A stretch of 64,000 bases of DNA. It comes from Rotaria macrura. Its lineage: Eukaryota; Rotifera; Eurotatoria; Philodinida; Philodinidae. The DNA lies in contig OENT01000559.1 in NCBI GenBank assembly GCA_900239685.1, forward strand, positions 1 through 64,000, given 5' to 3'. Under the pieces are notes generated by a model, which saw only the letters and a list, made by a program, of their open reading frames with translations, was not told the DNA's origin and made no database searches. The position numbers were made by a program, and so were the translations under genes. Below are positions 46,901-58,983 of this stretch, piece after piece (position 1 is the first letter of the stretch; each line of letters begins with the position of its first letter).

Positions 46901-49900
46901 TCACACTGTGAGAAATAAAAATGAATTCATATGACAAAAAGAAAACAATACGAAACTTACATATCGATTGCAGCTTTCAATTCTTCAAGTTGATTGTTAG
47001 CCGCATCGTATTCTACATAGAAAAATACATACAATATGCTAAAATAGAATTCGATAAAGTTTTGATACCTTTTTTTGTCTGTTGCAATTCTTCATCATAT
47101 TTTTCACGATCTTTAGCTGACACGGTTTTCGATTCAACAAGTTTTTGTTGTTTTTCAACAGATGCTTTTAATGTTTCAACATGATTTGGTAGATTCTATG
47201 ATTGCATAGACATATATACATGTATGAAGACATTGATAGGAAAATTATTGTTTTTACTTTAAGATCATTTTTTATTTGTGTTTGAATGCGTTTTTCATCA
47301 GCTAATTTTTGTTTCAATTGTTTTTCTTCTGTTGTCAATTGAAAGCGTTGTTGTTCGAGTTCTGTTAATTTTTCTCCATCCTAAACAAAGATTTTTTATT
47401 ATTCCAGAGAAAACATAACATAATTTTATTTCATAACGTTGTCGAACCTCTTTCACACTTTTTTCCAGTTGATTTTTTCTAGCTGGATCAATATTAATAC
47501 TTTGTCGTGAATTTCGATTACCCGCAGTTTTTAAAGTCATTTTCCCACGAATTTGAAACGAACCACCACCAGACATCGTACCAGATTGTTCGATTATCTC
47601 ACCTTTAAGTGTAACAACACGATAACGTGTGTGACCACCAAAGGCAACTTTTTGTGCATCATCAATATTATCAACAACGAGTGTATCACGAAGAGCATAG
47701 TAGAATGTATTTCTATAAACTGGATCGTTGATGTCAATTAAATCAAATAGACGATGTGTATTTGGTGCTAATTGTGGTACATCGAAACGACGACTAGCTT
47801 GTTGAGCATGTCTGAGCATTTTATCCATACAGATAAAACTGCCCGTACCTTGTTTATGTTCTTTGAGAAGATTCTTCGCACATTCACCACTTTTAACATC
47901 ATCAACAACATAATAATCAAGATAACCACCAGCAGCTGTTGAAATAGCAACGTCATATTTACTATCGATACTCGCTGAAAATAGAAGAAGAATTTGATTG
48001 ATAAAGATCAGTAGAATTCAACGAAAGAGGAAGAAACATGTTGGTTTTAATCTACAACTGTAATCCGATTCATTTCTATGTACAAGATTATCGAATACTT
48101 GTCCTTTAGTTATAACTCGAAGGAAGAGAAACCATAGAAGAAAAAAACAGAATCTTTTCGGGCAGCTACTTGTAGTTAAACCTCAAGGTTTCGTGAAAAG
48201 GAAACAATTTATATCGTGGTCTCTATGAATAGGTAAATTACTTTTCACTTGAATATTTTATATTTGTTTCATTTTTAATAACTTGTATAGAGATATTAGA
48301 TAGTATATTTCATAATGTTTGTACGGAAGATCATTTGAAGTTTTCCTGAACAACTTTCTTCAAACACTTTTGGTGATGAAAGTGGATAGAATCTGCAAAT
48401 ATGAAGATAACCTAGCATACCATGAATACATGGGTGAAATGCATAATGACATTTTCTTAGTTCTTTATTTTATTTTCGTTCTAATCGAGCATACATGAGA
48501 AAGTAATTTGAGAATTTCTGCTCTATGAATTAAAATAGAAGTGTCTTCCTTTTTCTCTACATAGTAATAATTTCGATAATGGTTTGTTCGTCTTGTCGAA
48601 CGCAAAAGAATTCGATCCTACACAAATATGAAGAAAAACATGCAATTTTTAATTCGATCAAGTTGGATTTTCCGAGAGAACATTAGATTGCACTCGATGA
48701 AAATCTTCTGTTGTGACCAATCACAAAACATTCTTTTGTGACATTCAGAACGTTACCAAGAATCATTATAAATTGAATTTATCGTTATGAACAATAAAAA
48801 TTAGACTATTTTGATTCATTATTAGCTATTCGATGGCATGAATACTTGAATAGAACAACTACTCAAGAATCTCCAAGTATTTCACATTCGATTTATTAGA
48901 TAGAATATGCCATGGAATCTGATGCAAGAAATTTACTTATAGACTTGACTGAGAATTCAAGATAACAACAGTTCTTCTTGTTTCCTTCAAAAATAATCCT
49001 CTCAACATATAACATTCGTAGATTTATACGATCTATTCTCTCAAAATCCTACATGTTTCACTAGAAGATATCCATGGATATTCAATGAGTTGTCTTAGAA
49101 ATTTTTACTTCTACTAAGAAAAACATCTATTATTTCGATGAAACGATTGCAAATCATAATATGAGTATTCGATAGGAACACACTATCTCCACCTCTTTTC
49201 ATTGGATTCAAACATGATAAATATTTGCCGATGAACTCTAGATTATCTTACCAAGAGCACCCAATCTTTGATGAAATCCTTGTAATTTGCCTTGTTGTTT
49301 TTGTCCAAGAAGAAAATTTAATGTTCTATCACGACTTTGTGTCGTTTGCATTTGTGAATTCATATTGTTAAGTTCAAGTTGGTTTTGTCGAAAACGCTTG
49401 TCGACAATTACATATTCTTCGTCGATATCTTTCAATAATTTTCCTTTTTCTTGATGTAATTTTTCTGTATGAACGACTTGTTGATCGATATCATTGAATT
49501 TGTCTTGTTTTACACTAAGTTCTTTTTGTTTATTTTCATAATCATTCTTCATTTCATTCAATGTATTTTTATGTCTTTCTTCTTCACTTAATAATAACTG
49601 TAAACGATTTTGTGCAAGTTCATAGTCTTTTTTCGTATTTGCGTATTTGTCTTGTTTAAAACGATTACAATCATTAGTTTTGTCTGTTAATTCTTTTCTC
49701 CATTGTTCAGTTTGTGGCAATAGATCTTGCTTTAATTTATTCAATTCAGTTTCATACTTTGCTTGTTCTTTTTCAGCAAGTTTTAGATCTTCTTCTGCTT
49801 CATTGATTTCTTTGGCTTTTTCCTCAGGTATGTTTTCCCATGTTTGAACTTTGGTTAGTTCTTGTTCATTTTGTTTTTCATATTTTTTTTCTTGTTCAAA

Positions 49901-51830
49901 ACTTGTTTTTATTTCATGACGTATAGTACCATCTTCAGTTTCATAATCAACTAGAGATTTTTTTACTTTTGTTAAATCATTGTTATTTTTATCATACGTT
50001 TTTTGTAAACGATTTAATTCCTCTTGACTTTGTTTACATAATTGTTTTTTTGATATGCATTGTTCATTAGATTCTTTCATTTTTTCTTCGCGATCAGTAT
50101 ATTTAACTGTTAATGCTATTTCTTGATCACCTAATTCAAAGCGTTTCAATTGTAACATTTTTGATTTAGCCAATTTATAATCATTATCACATTTGATAAA
50201 ATCCAATGCTTGTTGATAAGGACCATCTAATTGTTGAACCTCATTTTGTGCAGCTTTAACACGATTTTTCTATGAAAATATAAAGTTTGGGTATAATTTT
50301 TAAACACACATGTATTTTACTGATTAAAAATAAACATATGTACCTTTTCTGCCCACATGGCACTCAATTCTTCAACTTTAAGATTGAGTAATTCTAATGG
50401 CTTCTTGAAACGTTCGGTACCAATAATATCTTCGAGATATTCAAGAAAACCTTGCTCATGTTCATTGGCTGCAATAGGTTTCATCATAGCTATTGATTCG
50501 ACGTCACCCTATCAAAGAAATAAAAATCAATTGTAAAAGTAAATGCAAAAATCTTGATGGCAAATGAAATTCAATGAAACGAGAACAATAATTTCTTTTG
50601 TTTCGTTCATACAAAGCATTGCTATCTCAACGTATAGGTCTCCGAATCCGATCATTTCATTTGCTAGTTATGAAGCATAATCATGAAAGTACTTTGTAGT
50701 TTCACTACACTGAAATCGTGAAGTTACTTGTTATAACTTCGTACACACTGAGAGAATACAAAGAACTAAACAAGATGAATTAATTCCATGTGATACATGA
50801 TTTTTTAAGTCAAGTCTAATAATGCCTGCATTAGAGAAAAATAATGAATTCGGGAAAAGTTCACTTTGTACATGTTGTGAAGTTTTCTATGGACGGAAAA
50901 GTGGAATGTTCAAGACGACATTTTATTTGAAATGTTTTTCTAGTCAAATAGACATATAACTATCATCCGAAAAGAAACACCGTTCATGCATGTTGCCGTT
51001 TAGAAAAAAATTCCAGTGGATCAACACTATCGTACATTGAATCAATGTGTTTTTAATGAAAATGATTTGCAACACATTTTGAAAGTTTGTTTCAATAAGT
51101 TTGTAGAACATACTTGAAGAATTAAATAACGACTATGGTCAAGATCAACGCCATATTCACGTAGTAAATTTGTTACATCTTTTAATGAAACTTGCTTTTC
51201 ATTTATTTTATAATGACTTGAATTGTCAGGAAATGCAATACGTGTGATTGAAAAGCGTATCTTTTCTTTTTCACCTTCAATGGCTATAGCTTCGAAATGT
51301 ACAGTTACAGAACAACTTTTTACATTTGGACATTCAGCACTATTGTGTAACAGTGTACTTAATTTAGCACCACGCATTTTTGATGCACGATGTCCAATGA
51401 CAAATAATAGTGAATCGATGACATTACTTTTACCTATGTACGAGAAATTAATATTTGATATGATTGATCATACGAATACATACCACTTCCATTAGGTCCA
51501 ATAATACACGTAAAATGCTAGACAATGAAATGGATAATGATGAGAAAACAAAATTTACATATATTATTATTTTACTTCATCGAACTGATCAAGATTAATA
51601 CGACCAGCAAATGATTTGAAATTATTTATTTCGATTTTCGTGATCACGAGACGATATTTAGGCGTGAGAAGAGCTTGGATATGTTCAGGTAATGGTGGTA
51701 ATTCCAATGTATCAATATCGATTTCTAAAATAAATGATGATGATTTTATCTTCCATTCTGAGATTATAAAATGGGTGTCAACCAAAATACCTTGTTCAGC
51801 TGCTTCATCGTCTTCTGCTGGATTAGTCAT
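43911..51830 (-). CDS. SMC4: SMC4, condensin ATPase subunit
   Basis: Complete SMC4 of about 1323 residues (human 1288). Exons in transcript order: 51830-51791, 51724-51576, 51517-51484, 51433-51114, 50508-50344, 50269-49252, 47974-47448, 47380-47258, 47195-47069, 47012-46961, 46905-46768, 46701-46557, 46496-46323, 45121-44900, 44839-44607, 44543-44345, 44287-44133, 44061-43911; lengths sum in frame. Walker A GPNGSGKS at about 70-77, the SMC4-type segment ILQGDVESIAMMKP, two long coiled-coil arms, a hinge (residues ~576-750, DTLVVDNIDDAQKVAFGG and TMSGGGSF), the ABC signature NLSGGEKTLSSLAF at about 1169, and Walker B YVMDEIDAALD. SMC4 pairs with SMC2 to build condensin I/II and compact mitotic chromosomes. 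Three introns (50509-51113, 47975-49251, 45122-46322) are far longer than the rest. Upstream in-frame codons are not ATG, so 51830 is the start. Confidence 0.95.
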
Positions 51831-53338
51831 GAGAATTAAAGACTTTTGAAATCCAAAAGACTGAACTTTGATTGACAATTAGTGATTGACAAATACCGGA
51901 TGACAGAAATAATAGGAAAGTTAAAAAAAACGAACAAAAACGAAACGCAAGTTAGCCGACAGCCAATCGCTTCAGAATTCTCTGTGCTTGATGACCAATC
52001 CAAAAAGTATTTCATACGATACTGGCGACATAGATGGCACTGAATGAATATAACGATCATTTCGATGAACCATGACATGTTGTCACAATCTGATGTGTGC
52101 TGTTGATTCCCGTGAAGAAAATAAGAGACAAGATGTTATTATTTCGTATTCCACGATGTCTTTTTACTCTCTCAATTACGATCAAAGAACTTCCTAGGAT
52201 ACACATTTTCGATTAATACTTCCTAATACGATACGAAGCATGCATTGCATTTATCTATTCCTTCGCTAGTTTTCTCGTTTCCTCTTTGTCTCGACGTGCG
52301 CATTGTGAATCTTCATTTTGCGTCGAGTTCATTTCAAGAATGGAAAGTCAGAAAATGCTAGTTGAACAAAAAGTAAGCTTCAAGTATCGAGATCCAGTAG
52401 ACATCTTCTTTCAAAATTTCTTCTTACTTACTTCTTTCTTCTCCTAATGGTATCCGAAAATTATGATTGTTCGGAACCTTTGTCATCTCTTGATTTTGAA
52501 ATAATTAAATTGAAAATGAAAACAGTAATTAGGTACCACTCTATCACCAATGCTAGGCCAAGTAGTTGGCAAGAATGCTCCGTCTTTGATTGGAAAGTCA
52601 CCCGAGCATAGTTCTGATGCGTTAAAACTATTAAAATGTAATTCTTCGACCGACTATTCGTTTTTTATAGGAAATGTATAGTTCATTAATTCAAAGCTAG
52701 TTCTTCGCACTACACTTAGTAGTCGAGAATGGCGAACAAATAAATAAATGCGAATATAATACATCGGGAATATGAATCACAAGTGTAATTCACAATGAAG
52801 TAAAGTCTATCTGCTCGATAGTTCAAAATTAATCATTACTTGTTCTGCACTCTGACACGTCATTATAGTAGTATCCACTTATACATTTTGATCTTCACAC
52901 TGATACATGTTGCATAAAGGTATCAATCAGATGAAATATATACATTAGGCCTCATCTGTTTGAAGAGGCGACCGATTTTGATGATAATAGTAGATAAACC
53001 TATCTTTTCTCTATTAATAATGTTTTAATTAAAATTTAATTTTGCACAAACAAGAAAGTCGAGAATTCGATTCGATTCATGTTTAATCTCTCATGACTAA
53101 TAGATAACGCAAGTCCTACTATGCACTACTCTTTGATCTTGTTTTCTCTGCTAAGTATTTTCATCTGTTTTTAATTCCTAACTTTTTCTCTTCGAAAATT
53201 GACAGTTTAATTTAGTGATATTGATAGTTAGATCTCATTCATCACTCGAAATTAAATCCATCGAATACATTAGATGTATATCTTTGAAAAAAAGACAATT
53301 TGACGAACATATAATTTAACACACAAGTAAAGTCAAAA
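51831..53338. other. Intergenic between SMC4 and BNR-4 gene
   Basis: About 1.5 kb, carrying the SMC4 upstream region on its left and the 3' flank of the minus-strand BNR-4 gene on its right. No protein-like open frame or recognisable repeat was seen. Confidence 0.4.
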
Positions 53339-54703
53339 TCAACTCTCTGTCGATGCATTGAACCATATAATTTTTACAGCATACACACGTAACATTGAAG
53401 GTGAAGGATATGGAGGAGGTCGAGGTTGATCGCGATTACTAGCTAGAGTTTCCCAACGCAATACATAGCGAGTATCGGTAACATTGTTGTGCCCAGAATC
53501 TTCGAGTATATGAACTCCTAGACCTGGAAAAGTACCTTCCACTCGAAGGAGTGACGGTGGTATAGTTTCTCGTTGAATTGTACCGATAGCACTCAAATTT
53601 TTCGGGTCAATTGACCATGTACCATTACCAAATTTAACATGCCTGAATGTTTGCGTAATATTTCCATCATTTTCTTTTGTTACTCGACCGAGTGATATAG
53701 CGAAATTTAATGAACCACCACCACCAAAATCCCAGTGCCATGGCCAATTCGTAGTCTGATATTTTTTCCATGTGCCGTTTTCGAGACGTGCCGTCCATGG
53801 TTGTGTATAATTATTAACATCGTTCTTATGGTAGCTAATTGTGACGCGTCCTTGTTTGTCAAAGCCAACTTTAGTGTTACCATTGATGATGCCACCCTTC
53901 TGTGGTACAGGATCAACGATCTCACAAGTTTCCAATTTTATCGGTAATACTAACGGACGGCCAGCGCCAGTCTCCCATGATACCAAATCCTTGCTACGTG
54001 CATAGCTAAGATCATGATTTGTAGAAGCATCGGGTGATTCACGCCAAACCCAAGCTAAATGAAAGTAACCATCCGAACCTTTAATTGGTCCATCGAAATA
54101 TGCATTACGTTTGCCTTCACCATCAGTTAATGGTTTATCCAATAAACGTTTCCATTCTTTTGTCTTTAAATTGTAAACATTGTAAATTTGATTACCATTG
54201 CCACTCATTCCGGAGCGATACGTAAAGATGAATTCATTTCCTGGTCCACGCATAAAAATGGGATAGGTAGTGCGGTTCTCGTCGGTACCAATCATTCTAT
54301 CCAATCGTTCAAATGTAGATGCATTTAATGGTTGCTGAGAACGAAAATATATCAATGGTACTACATGCATATTTCCACTCAAGTGTAAATATCCATCATC
54401 ATCGATTGCCATTGCAATATAATTATGACTATCCCAGTTGGTGATTATTGGTAACTTGTTGATAGTCCATTTGCGCTCATTTACATTACGTTGCGCGATA
54501 GTCATTTGACGTTGATTATCGTAATATGCTATATACTGATAGGGAAGTTGTGTTAATAAAACAAAATTAACAGGATGCGCAGCCCATACTGGAGCTATGT
54601 CAAGTGTATCGACCACTATTGCATGTTCGGTTTTATTATCAGTCAATACTGATGCAACAGGTAATGTCAATACACTCAGAATGATTAAAACAACCATAAA
54701 CAT
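53339..54703 (-). CDS. Secreted BNR-4 repeat protein, putative polysaccharide-active
   Basis: Uninterrupted frame of 454 residues. A signal peptide (about 1-18, hydrophobic, ending PVAS) is followed by a BNR-4 family beta-propeller. Family landmarks: YIAYYDNQRQMTIAQR (58-72), WDSHNY (90-95), LSGNMHVVPLIYF (108-120), TYPIFMRG, YRSGMSGNGNQIYN, PLTDGEGKRNAYF, AWVWRESPDASTNHDLSYAR, IVDPVPQKGG and ISYHKND. BNR-4 proteins are mainly bacterial and fungal; some relatives are polysaccharide lyases acting on uronate-rich polymers, but activity and substrate cannot be fixed here. About ten N-x-S/T sites fit secretion through a eukaryotic pathway. No intron in 1.36 kb, unlike the vertical genes nearby, supports bacterial-type origin by transfer. 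The ATG start is followed immediately by the signal peptide. Confidence 0.87.
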   Translation of the reverse strand: MFMVVLIILSVLTLPVASVLTDNKTEHAIVVDTLDIAPVWAAHPVNFVLLTQLPYQYIAYYDNQRQMTIAQRNVNERKWTINKLPIITNWDSHNYIAMAIDDDGYLHLSGNMHVVPLIYFRSQQPLNASTFERLDRMIGTDENRTTYPIFMRGPGNEFIFTYRSGMSGNGNQIYNVYNLKTKEWKRLLDKPLTDGEGKRNAYFDGPIKGSDGYFHLAWVWRESPDASTNHDLSYARSKDLVSWETGAGRPLVLPIKLETCEIVDPVPQKGGIINGNTKVGFDKQGRVTISYHKNDVNNYTQPWTARLENGTWKKYQTTNWPWHWDFGGGGSLNFAISLGRVTKENDGNITQTFRHVKFGNGTWSIDPKNLSAIGTIQRETIPPSLLRVEGTFPGLGVHILEDSGHNNVTDTRYVLRWETLASNRDQPRPPPYPSPSMLRVYAVKIIWFNASTES

Positions 54704-55739
54704 GCTGTCAAGTAAACAAACTACTAGGTGCCAAGACTAGTTTTCCTGCCGACAGTCAATCAACTATTACCAATGTGTTTTGTACTATACTACTCTGAAA
54801 GAAAAAAAGGAATTTTGCAAAACCTTTTCAAGGGTTCTGCTATTGAGTAAAAAAAGTTCTGACCATAAAAAAGTTTCGTGAAAAACTAACGAAACCATGT
54901 AGAATTTCTCCCAAAAAACTTGCTCAGTCTCAAAGACAGGATTCTGTACAATAATTTTTTCTTATCAAGTCAGCATGAAATTTCACAGACGAGATTATAC
55001 ACTGAGAGCTGGAATTACAATGCCATGTATGGCATTACAATTCCTTCTCACGACAAAATATCTTTCAAAGAAGGACCTCTGAGCTTTTTCGCTGTCTATT
55101 AACAAGCACATATACCAAGTCGCAACAATTATGCGACATTCTGGAAAAAACCAGCAGTACTTGAGCCATGAAAATCACCAACGACGTTCAGTATACACTA
55201 TTCGAACCCTACGAAGTCGTACAAACACACCAAAAACCATCAGTCCGAACAAAAAGCATTAAGTAGTTATGATTGCATCGAGAAAATCATATACCATTCA
55301 TCAATGATGAAGATCAATCTAAGGTAATACATAAGAAAGTAGCTGTTTTTTTATTTTGCTCCTTAATAAAACACTCGAGGGGGCTCACATGATAGAATAA
55401 GGAAAATTAAGATATTTAAGCGCTAAGAAACAACATAAACAGTGGGTTTTATTATCCATCACCGCTACCTTCATAACAAGTATTAACTCGACTGGTACGG
55501 TGATAAGGAGAGTAAATAGAGATACCAAACTGAATCAAAAGGAGAAAAAAAATGGAAAAGAATTACGTGAAATGAAAACGAAGGAGTCTATAAATAGGAA
55601 ACAAAAGAGAAGGAGAGGAGGAGAGAAAACAAAAGTAAGGCAGAACGATTCGCGCATTTCAAAGCGAAGATGAGAAAAATAAATAGGAGAACAATAAGTG
55701 ATATCCAATTCTCGTATAACTTTAGTTCATTTAAAGAAA
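54704..55739. other. Intergenic, purine-rich patch
   Basis: About 1 kb. A purine-rich run (GGAGAGGAGGAGAG-like) lies at about 55605-55640. A few short phrases such as AAAACC and GGTTCTGC recur here and near 57050-57240, suggesting old repeat debris. No gene seen. Confidence 0.35.
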
Positions 55740-56625
55740 TTATATCCATTTTAAGAGAAGTGATTTATGCTTTTCCATTAATTGTTCTACATGATTAACA
55801 CGGAAAAACTTTCCAGGGTGATCCTTCTTTATTTTATGAAATTCATCCCACCTAAAAATATTACTATAGAAGAGTGAGCGACCATGATCTGTTGTACTTA
55901 TACTTTTTAGTCTTCTTTGAATATAGCGGTCAACATATAGTTCAAACGAATCTTCGTTAGTTCAAGTGTATAAAATATGAGCTGAGACGGACGGATGGAG
56001 ATGCACTAGTAGAAGATCGGCACGAAACGTCTGCTGTAATAATTGTAGATGTGATACCGACAGCAAGTAGAAGAAAGGATGTATCCATGCAAAACAAGGG
56101 AACGTATATGCGAAAAAAACATTACCTAAGTCCCTTAGTGGTTATAAAACGTTTTGCGCTTAACTACCTTAGCTTTACCAAGGACTTCTGAATGTTTTCA
56201 ATACATCTATCAATCCTTAGTTTCAAGAACGGTTTGTTTATCGAAGCGAATCCTAGGTATTTAACTTCGTTTACTAATTTGATTTTCTGTCCATGCATTT
56301 CTATGTTTACTCCTTTTCCGAACATGTTGCAATAAGGTAAAACTCGCGTTGAAAATGCCAGTTTATTGACAGAAGCTTAAAACTTATCAATATTGAAATG
56401 TGATTGTTGTTTACAGAAAGGGGAAATACATTAGCAATTGAGTTTATAGATGGGAAGAAGCTTTAGCATTTTTTACTACCTTTTTGACTGAGACAACTTT
56501 GTTTTCGAAACTGATGCTTCTTTAATACAACTTTCCCAAATGTTTTCAAGATCGAGAAATCGGAATCTACGGATGAATCGGTAAAATTCTTCAGCACATA
56601 TTCTTTGGTTATTATTCATATATTT
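55740..56625 (-). mobile_element. Decayed non-LTR reverse transcriptase relic
   Basis: On the minus strand 56370-56164 is open for 68 codons and reads like the palm/thumb part of a LINE reverse transcriptase: YCNMFGKGVNIEM, then GQKIKLVNEVKYLGF, then RIDRCIENIQKSLVKLR, ending at a stop. Just upstream (56620-56476) another frame reads FYRFIRRFRFLDLENIWESC, and downstream a third reads YVDRYIQRRLKSISTTD and FRWDEFHKIKKDHPGKFF to a stop at 55740. Frameshifts and stops separate the pieces, the catalytic box is not seen, and no target-site duplication or tail was identified, so it is long dead. Which LINE clade it belongs to cannot be told. Confidence 0.55.
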
Positions 56626-58944
56626 TGTTGATATTGTCAAGATTTATTAAATCCATGTAGTAATTCAAAAAGGCCCCGAATGCTGGAAAAGATCGAACTC
56701 ACGAATTTCGAAAAGCTATCTAATATATATTCGGATTTATCGTTACCGAAAACATGGTTGTGAGGCGGTATTGTTTTTTCTTTCAGTCTTCAATATTTGG
56801 GCTTTGTGGCATGATGTTCTCTCTTGTATGTTCTTTTTGGGACAGCGAAAGTTGTTTCGAAGCATGTGGAGTCGTGTAGAGTGCATTTATATCTGAATCT
56901 GGAATGATCTAGAACTATTACCAAGAAATCTATCACTTGAATTTTAACAAACAGAGAGCTCTTCGGGGTTACACATAGTTCCCCAGGAACCCTTGATAAA
57001 TTCTGTAAAATTCTGCACAATCGTTCCCGTTCAGTATCATATAAGTTAGAAATTGAGTGGTTCCTTACTTTTCCTCAGAACCGTTGAGAGTTCTGATTTG
57101 CTGGTCAAAACCGTTTTGGATTCCTTGTCGTCGCACAAAACTATGAGTCAATTTTCTCGTATCATTCATGACTCAAAATGGTTCTGCAAAACCTTCAGAA
57201 TTCAAAATAGTTCTGCCAAACTCTTTTCTGTCTTTCAGAGTAGTTGCTAGATAAAGATGTTTATTGAAGTAACTGTTGCTTTTTAGACTATTTAAAGTTC
57301 TGCTATAGCCTGTCTTTATCTTTCTTATCTCATTAGAAATCATGATAAAATGTTGACAATTCTTTTCTAGAAATCAACATCAAATTTTCAATGATAAGCA
57401 GAACTTCTTCTCTGTTTTGAACAACTAGAAAATATTTATGAATGACATTCGTCGTAGTCCGTTTAAGATTCTATCAAAAATTTGAATACTCATCATGAAG
57501 TTCATCTTCGTTCATCTTTCAAACTGAGAATCATCCGTATGAAAGAGAAATACAACGTTGTCATCTGATAACAGATCTCGCAAGTACATCACGTAAGACT
57601 GATCGCTTTCAAGAGTGTATTTGAATAAGTAAATATTACTTTCAACAGTCTTTTAATGAAAACTACGTTGAACACGTATTTCCTTGAACGATCGTGGACG
57701 ATCAGTATTAATGAGTATAAGAATAACAAATGCCTTTATCACAAGACTACTTTACTTTCGACGTACATTTATATATATATATATATAAAGCATGTAGATA
57801 TCCATCAACCGAGTAAGGATGAACTATCTCGACAATAGAAAATTATTACCATTGATAGTTCAATATTTGACACTTGAATTCGATATGACTGGATGAGCCG
57901 TGAATCGATGCTGTTCTCTGTCTACATATTTATGTGCAATTGGTGGTAGTGCTGACTCGAAACAACCATTTTATTCACATATGTCATGACATTCATCTAT
58001 AGAATCTATTGATATCGAACTCGTATAAATATTCTGGCTGGTTTCTCATCATGCTGCTAGTCTGAGAACAAAGCCAAGCTATTTAGTTGCAATGCATTTT
58101 CTATCTTGTTGATCTTCTATGTTTTTTAAATTGTACTGCGTTGAACTCATTTGAAATTACGTATAATCTTTCTATACTAATACTTTTGTTTAACAACTAC
58201 TTGTCACAATATCATGTATCGCACTGTAAAACATTTCATATCAAACTATAGACCAATAACACAATATTGTGTTTCTGTTAATCATAAAAAACCTATGACG
58301 TAATGTGCGTCAGTGTCACCGATCGGAACATCTGTTAGGATACCAGCGAGAACATCGCTCAAACAACATACAGACGTTTGCCAGGACTCTTCGACCCGCG
58401 TAACTATTGTTAAGTTGATATAATACACAGTAAACAGTTTTCTTTTAATAAAGAAAATATGCCATTTTGTTGATTCGTTTTGTTACTTAGTTTTACCTAT
58501 AATCATGATTTAGTTTTCATTTCAGTTAGCATCTAACTATTGAAATATGCAACATCATATAAAACTACTGTTACAATCACGAATTTGGATTTAATTTAAT
58601 GTACGAGAATTCATTTTCCGATTGTATCAAAGTAATACTAATTCTCCACCAGAGCTATCAATATTGCCTGACTTATTTGAGTATGATTATATATACTTTA
58701 CAAATCGATAGAGGCTACACGAATTTTATTCAATAGTTTCTTACCTTATCAGATTAAGTATGAGTAAAAATAACAAAAACATTAATCAGCAGACATATAT
58801 GCGACTACTCAAAACATCTACAGCATTCAACGCAAAAAATACCATAGAAACTTTTACTTTCTTCGTATTGATCAGCAAATTTTATAGTGATTTGACCATT
58901 AACTTTCATGAAAATAATGGGTTCGATTGCTTTCGTTAATATAA
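56626..58944. other. Gene-poor stretch, short TA repeat
   Basis: About 2.3 kb. A minus-strand frame (57020-56790) may be more retroelement debris but has no clear motif. A TA dinucleotide run lies at about 57769-57788. Slightly higher-GC sequence at 58290-58410 has no recognisable feature. Confidence 0.35.
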
Positions 58945-58983
58945 NNNNNNNNNNNNNNNNNNNNNNNNNNNNNNNNNNNNNNN
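58945..58983. other. Assembly gap of 39 N
   Basis: A run of 39 undetermined bases; its true length is unknown, and any feature crossing it cannot be judged. Confidence 0.98.

Noticed and set aside
47553-47741. Plus-strand frames opposite SMC4 (also 49647-49847, 51616-51849)
   Set aside because: Antisense shadows of SMC4 exons.
53707-53947. Frames overlapping the BNR-4 gene on both strands
   Set aside because: Alternative-frame shadows of the 454-residue secreted protein.
58870-58944. GGTTCGATTGC resembling a tRNA T-arm box
   Set aside because: No matching D-arm, anticodon or acceptor stem in the flanks, and an N gap follows immediately.
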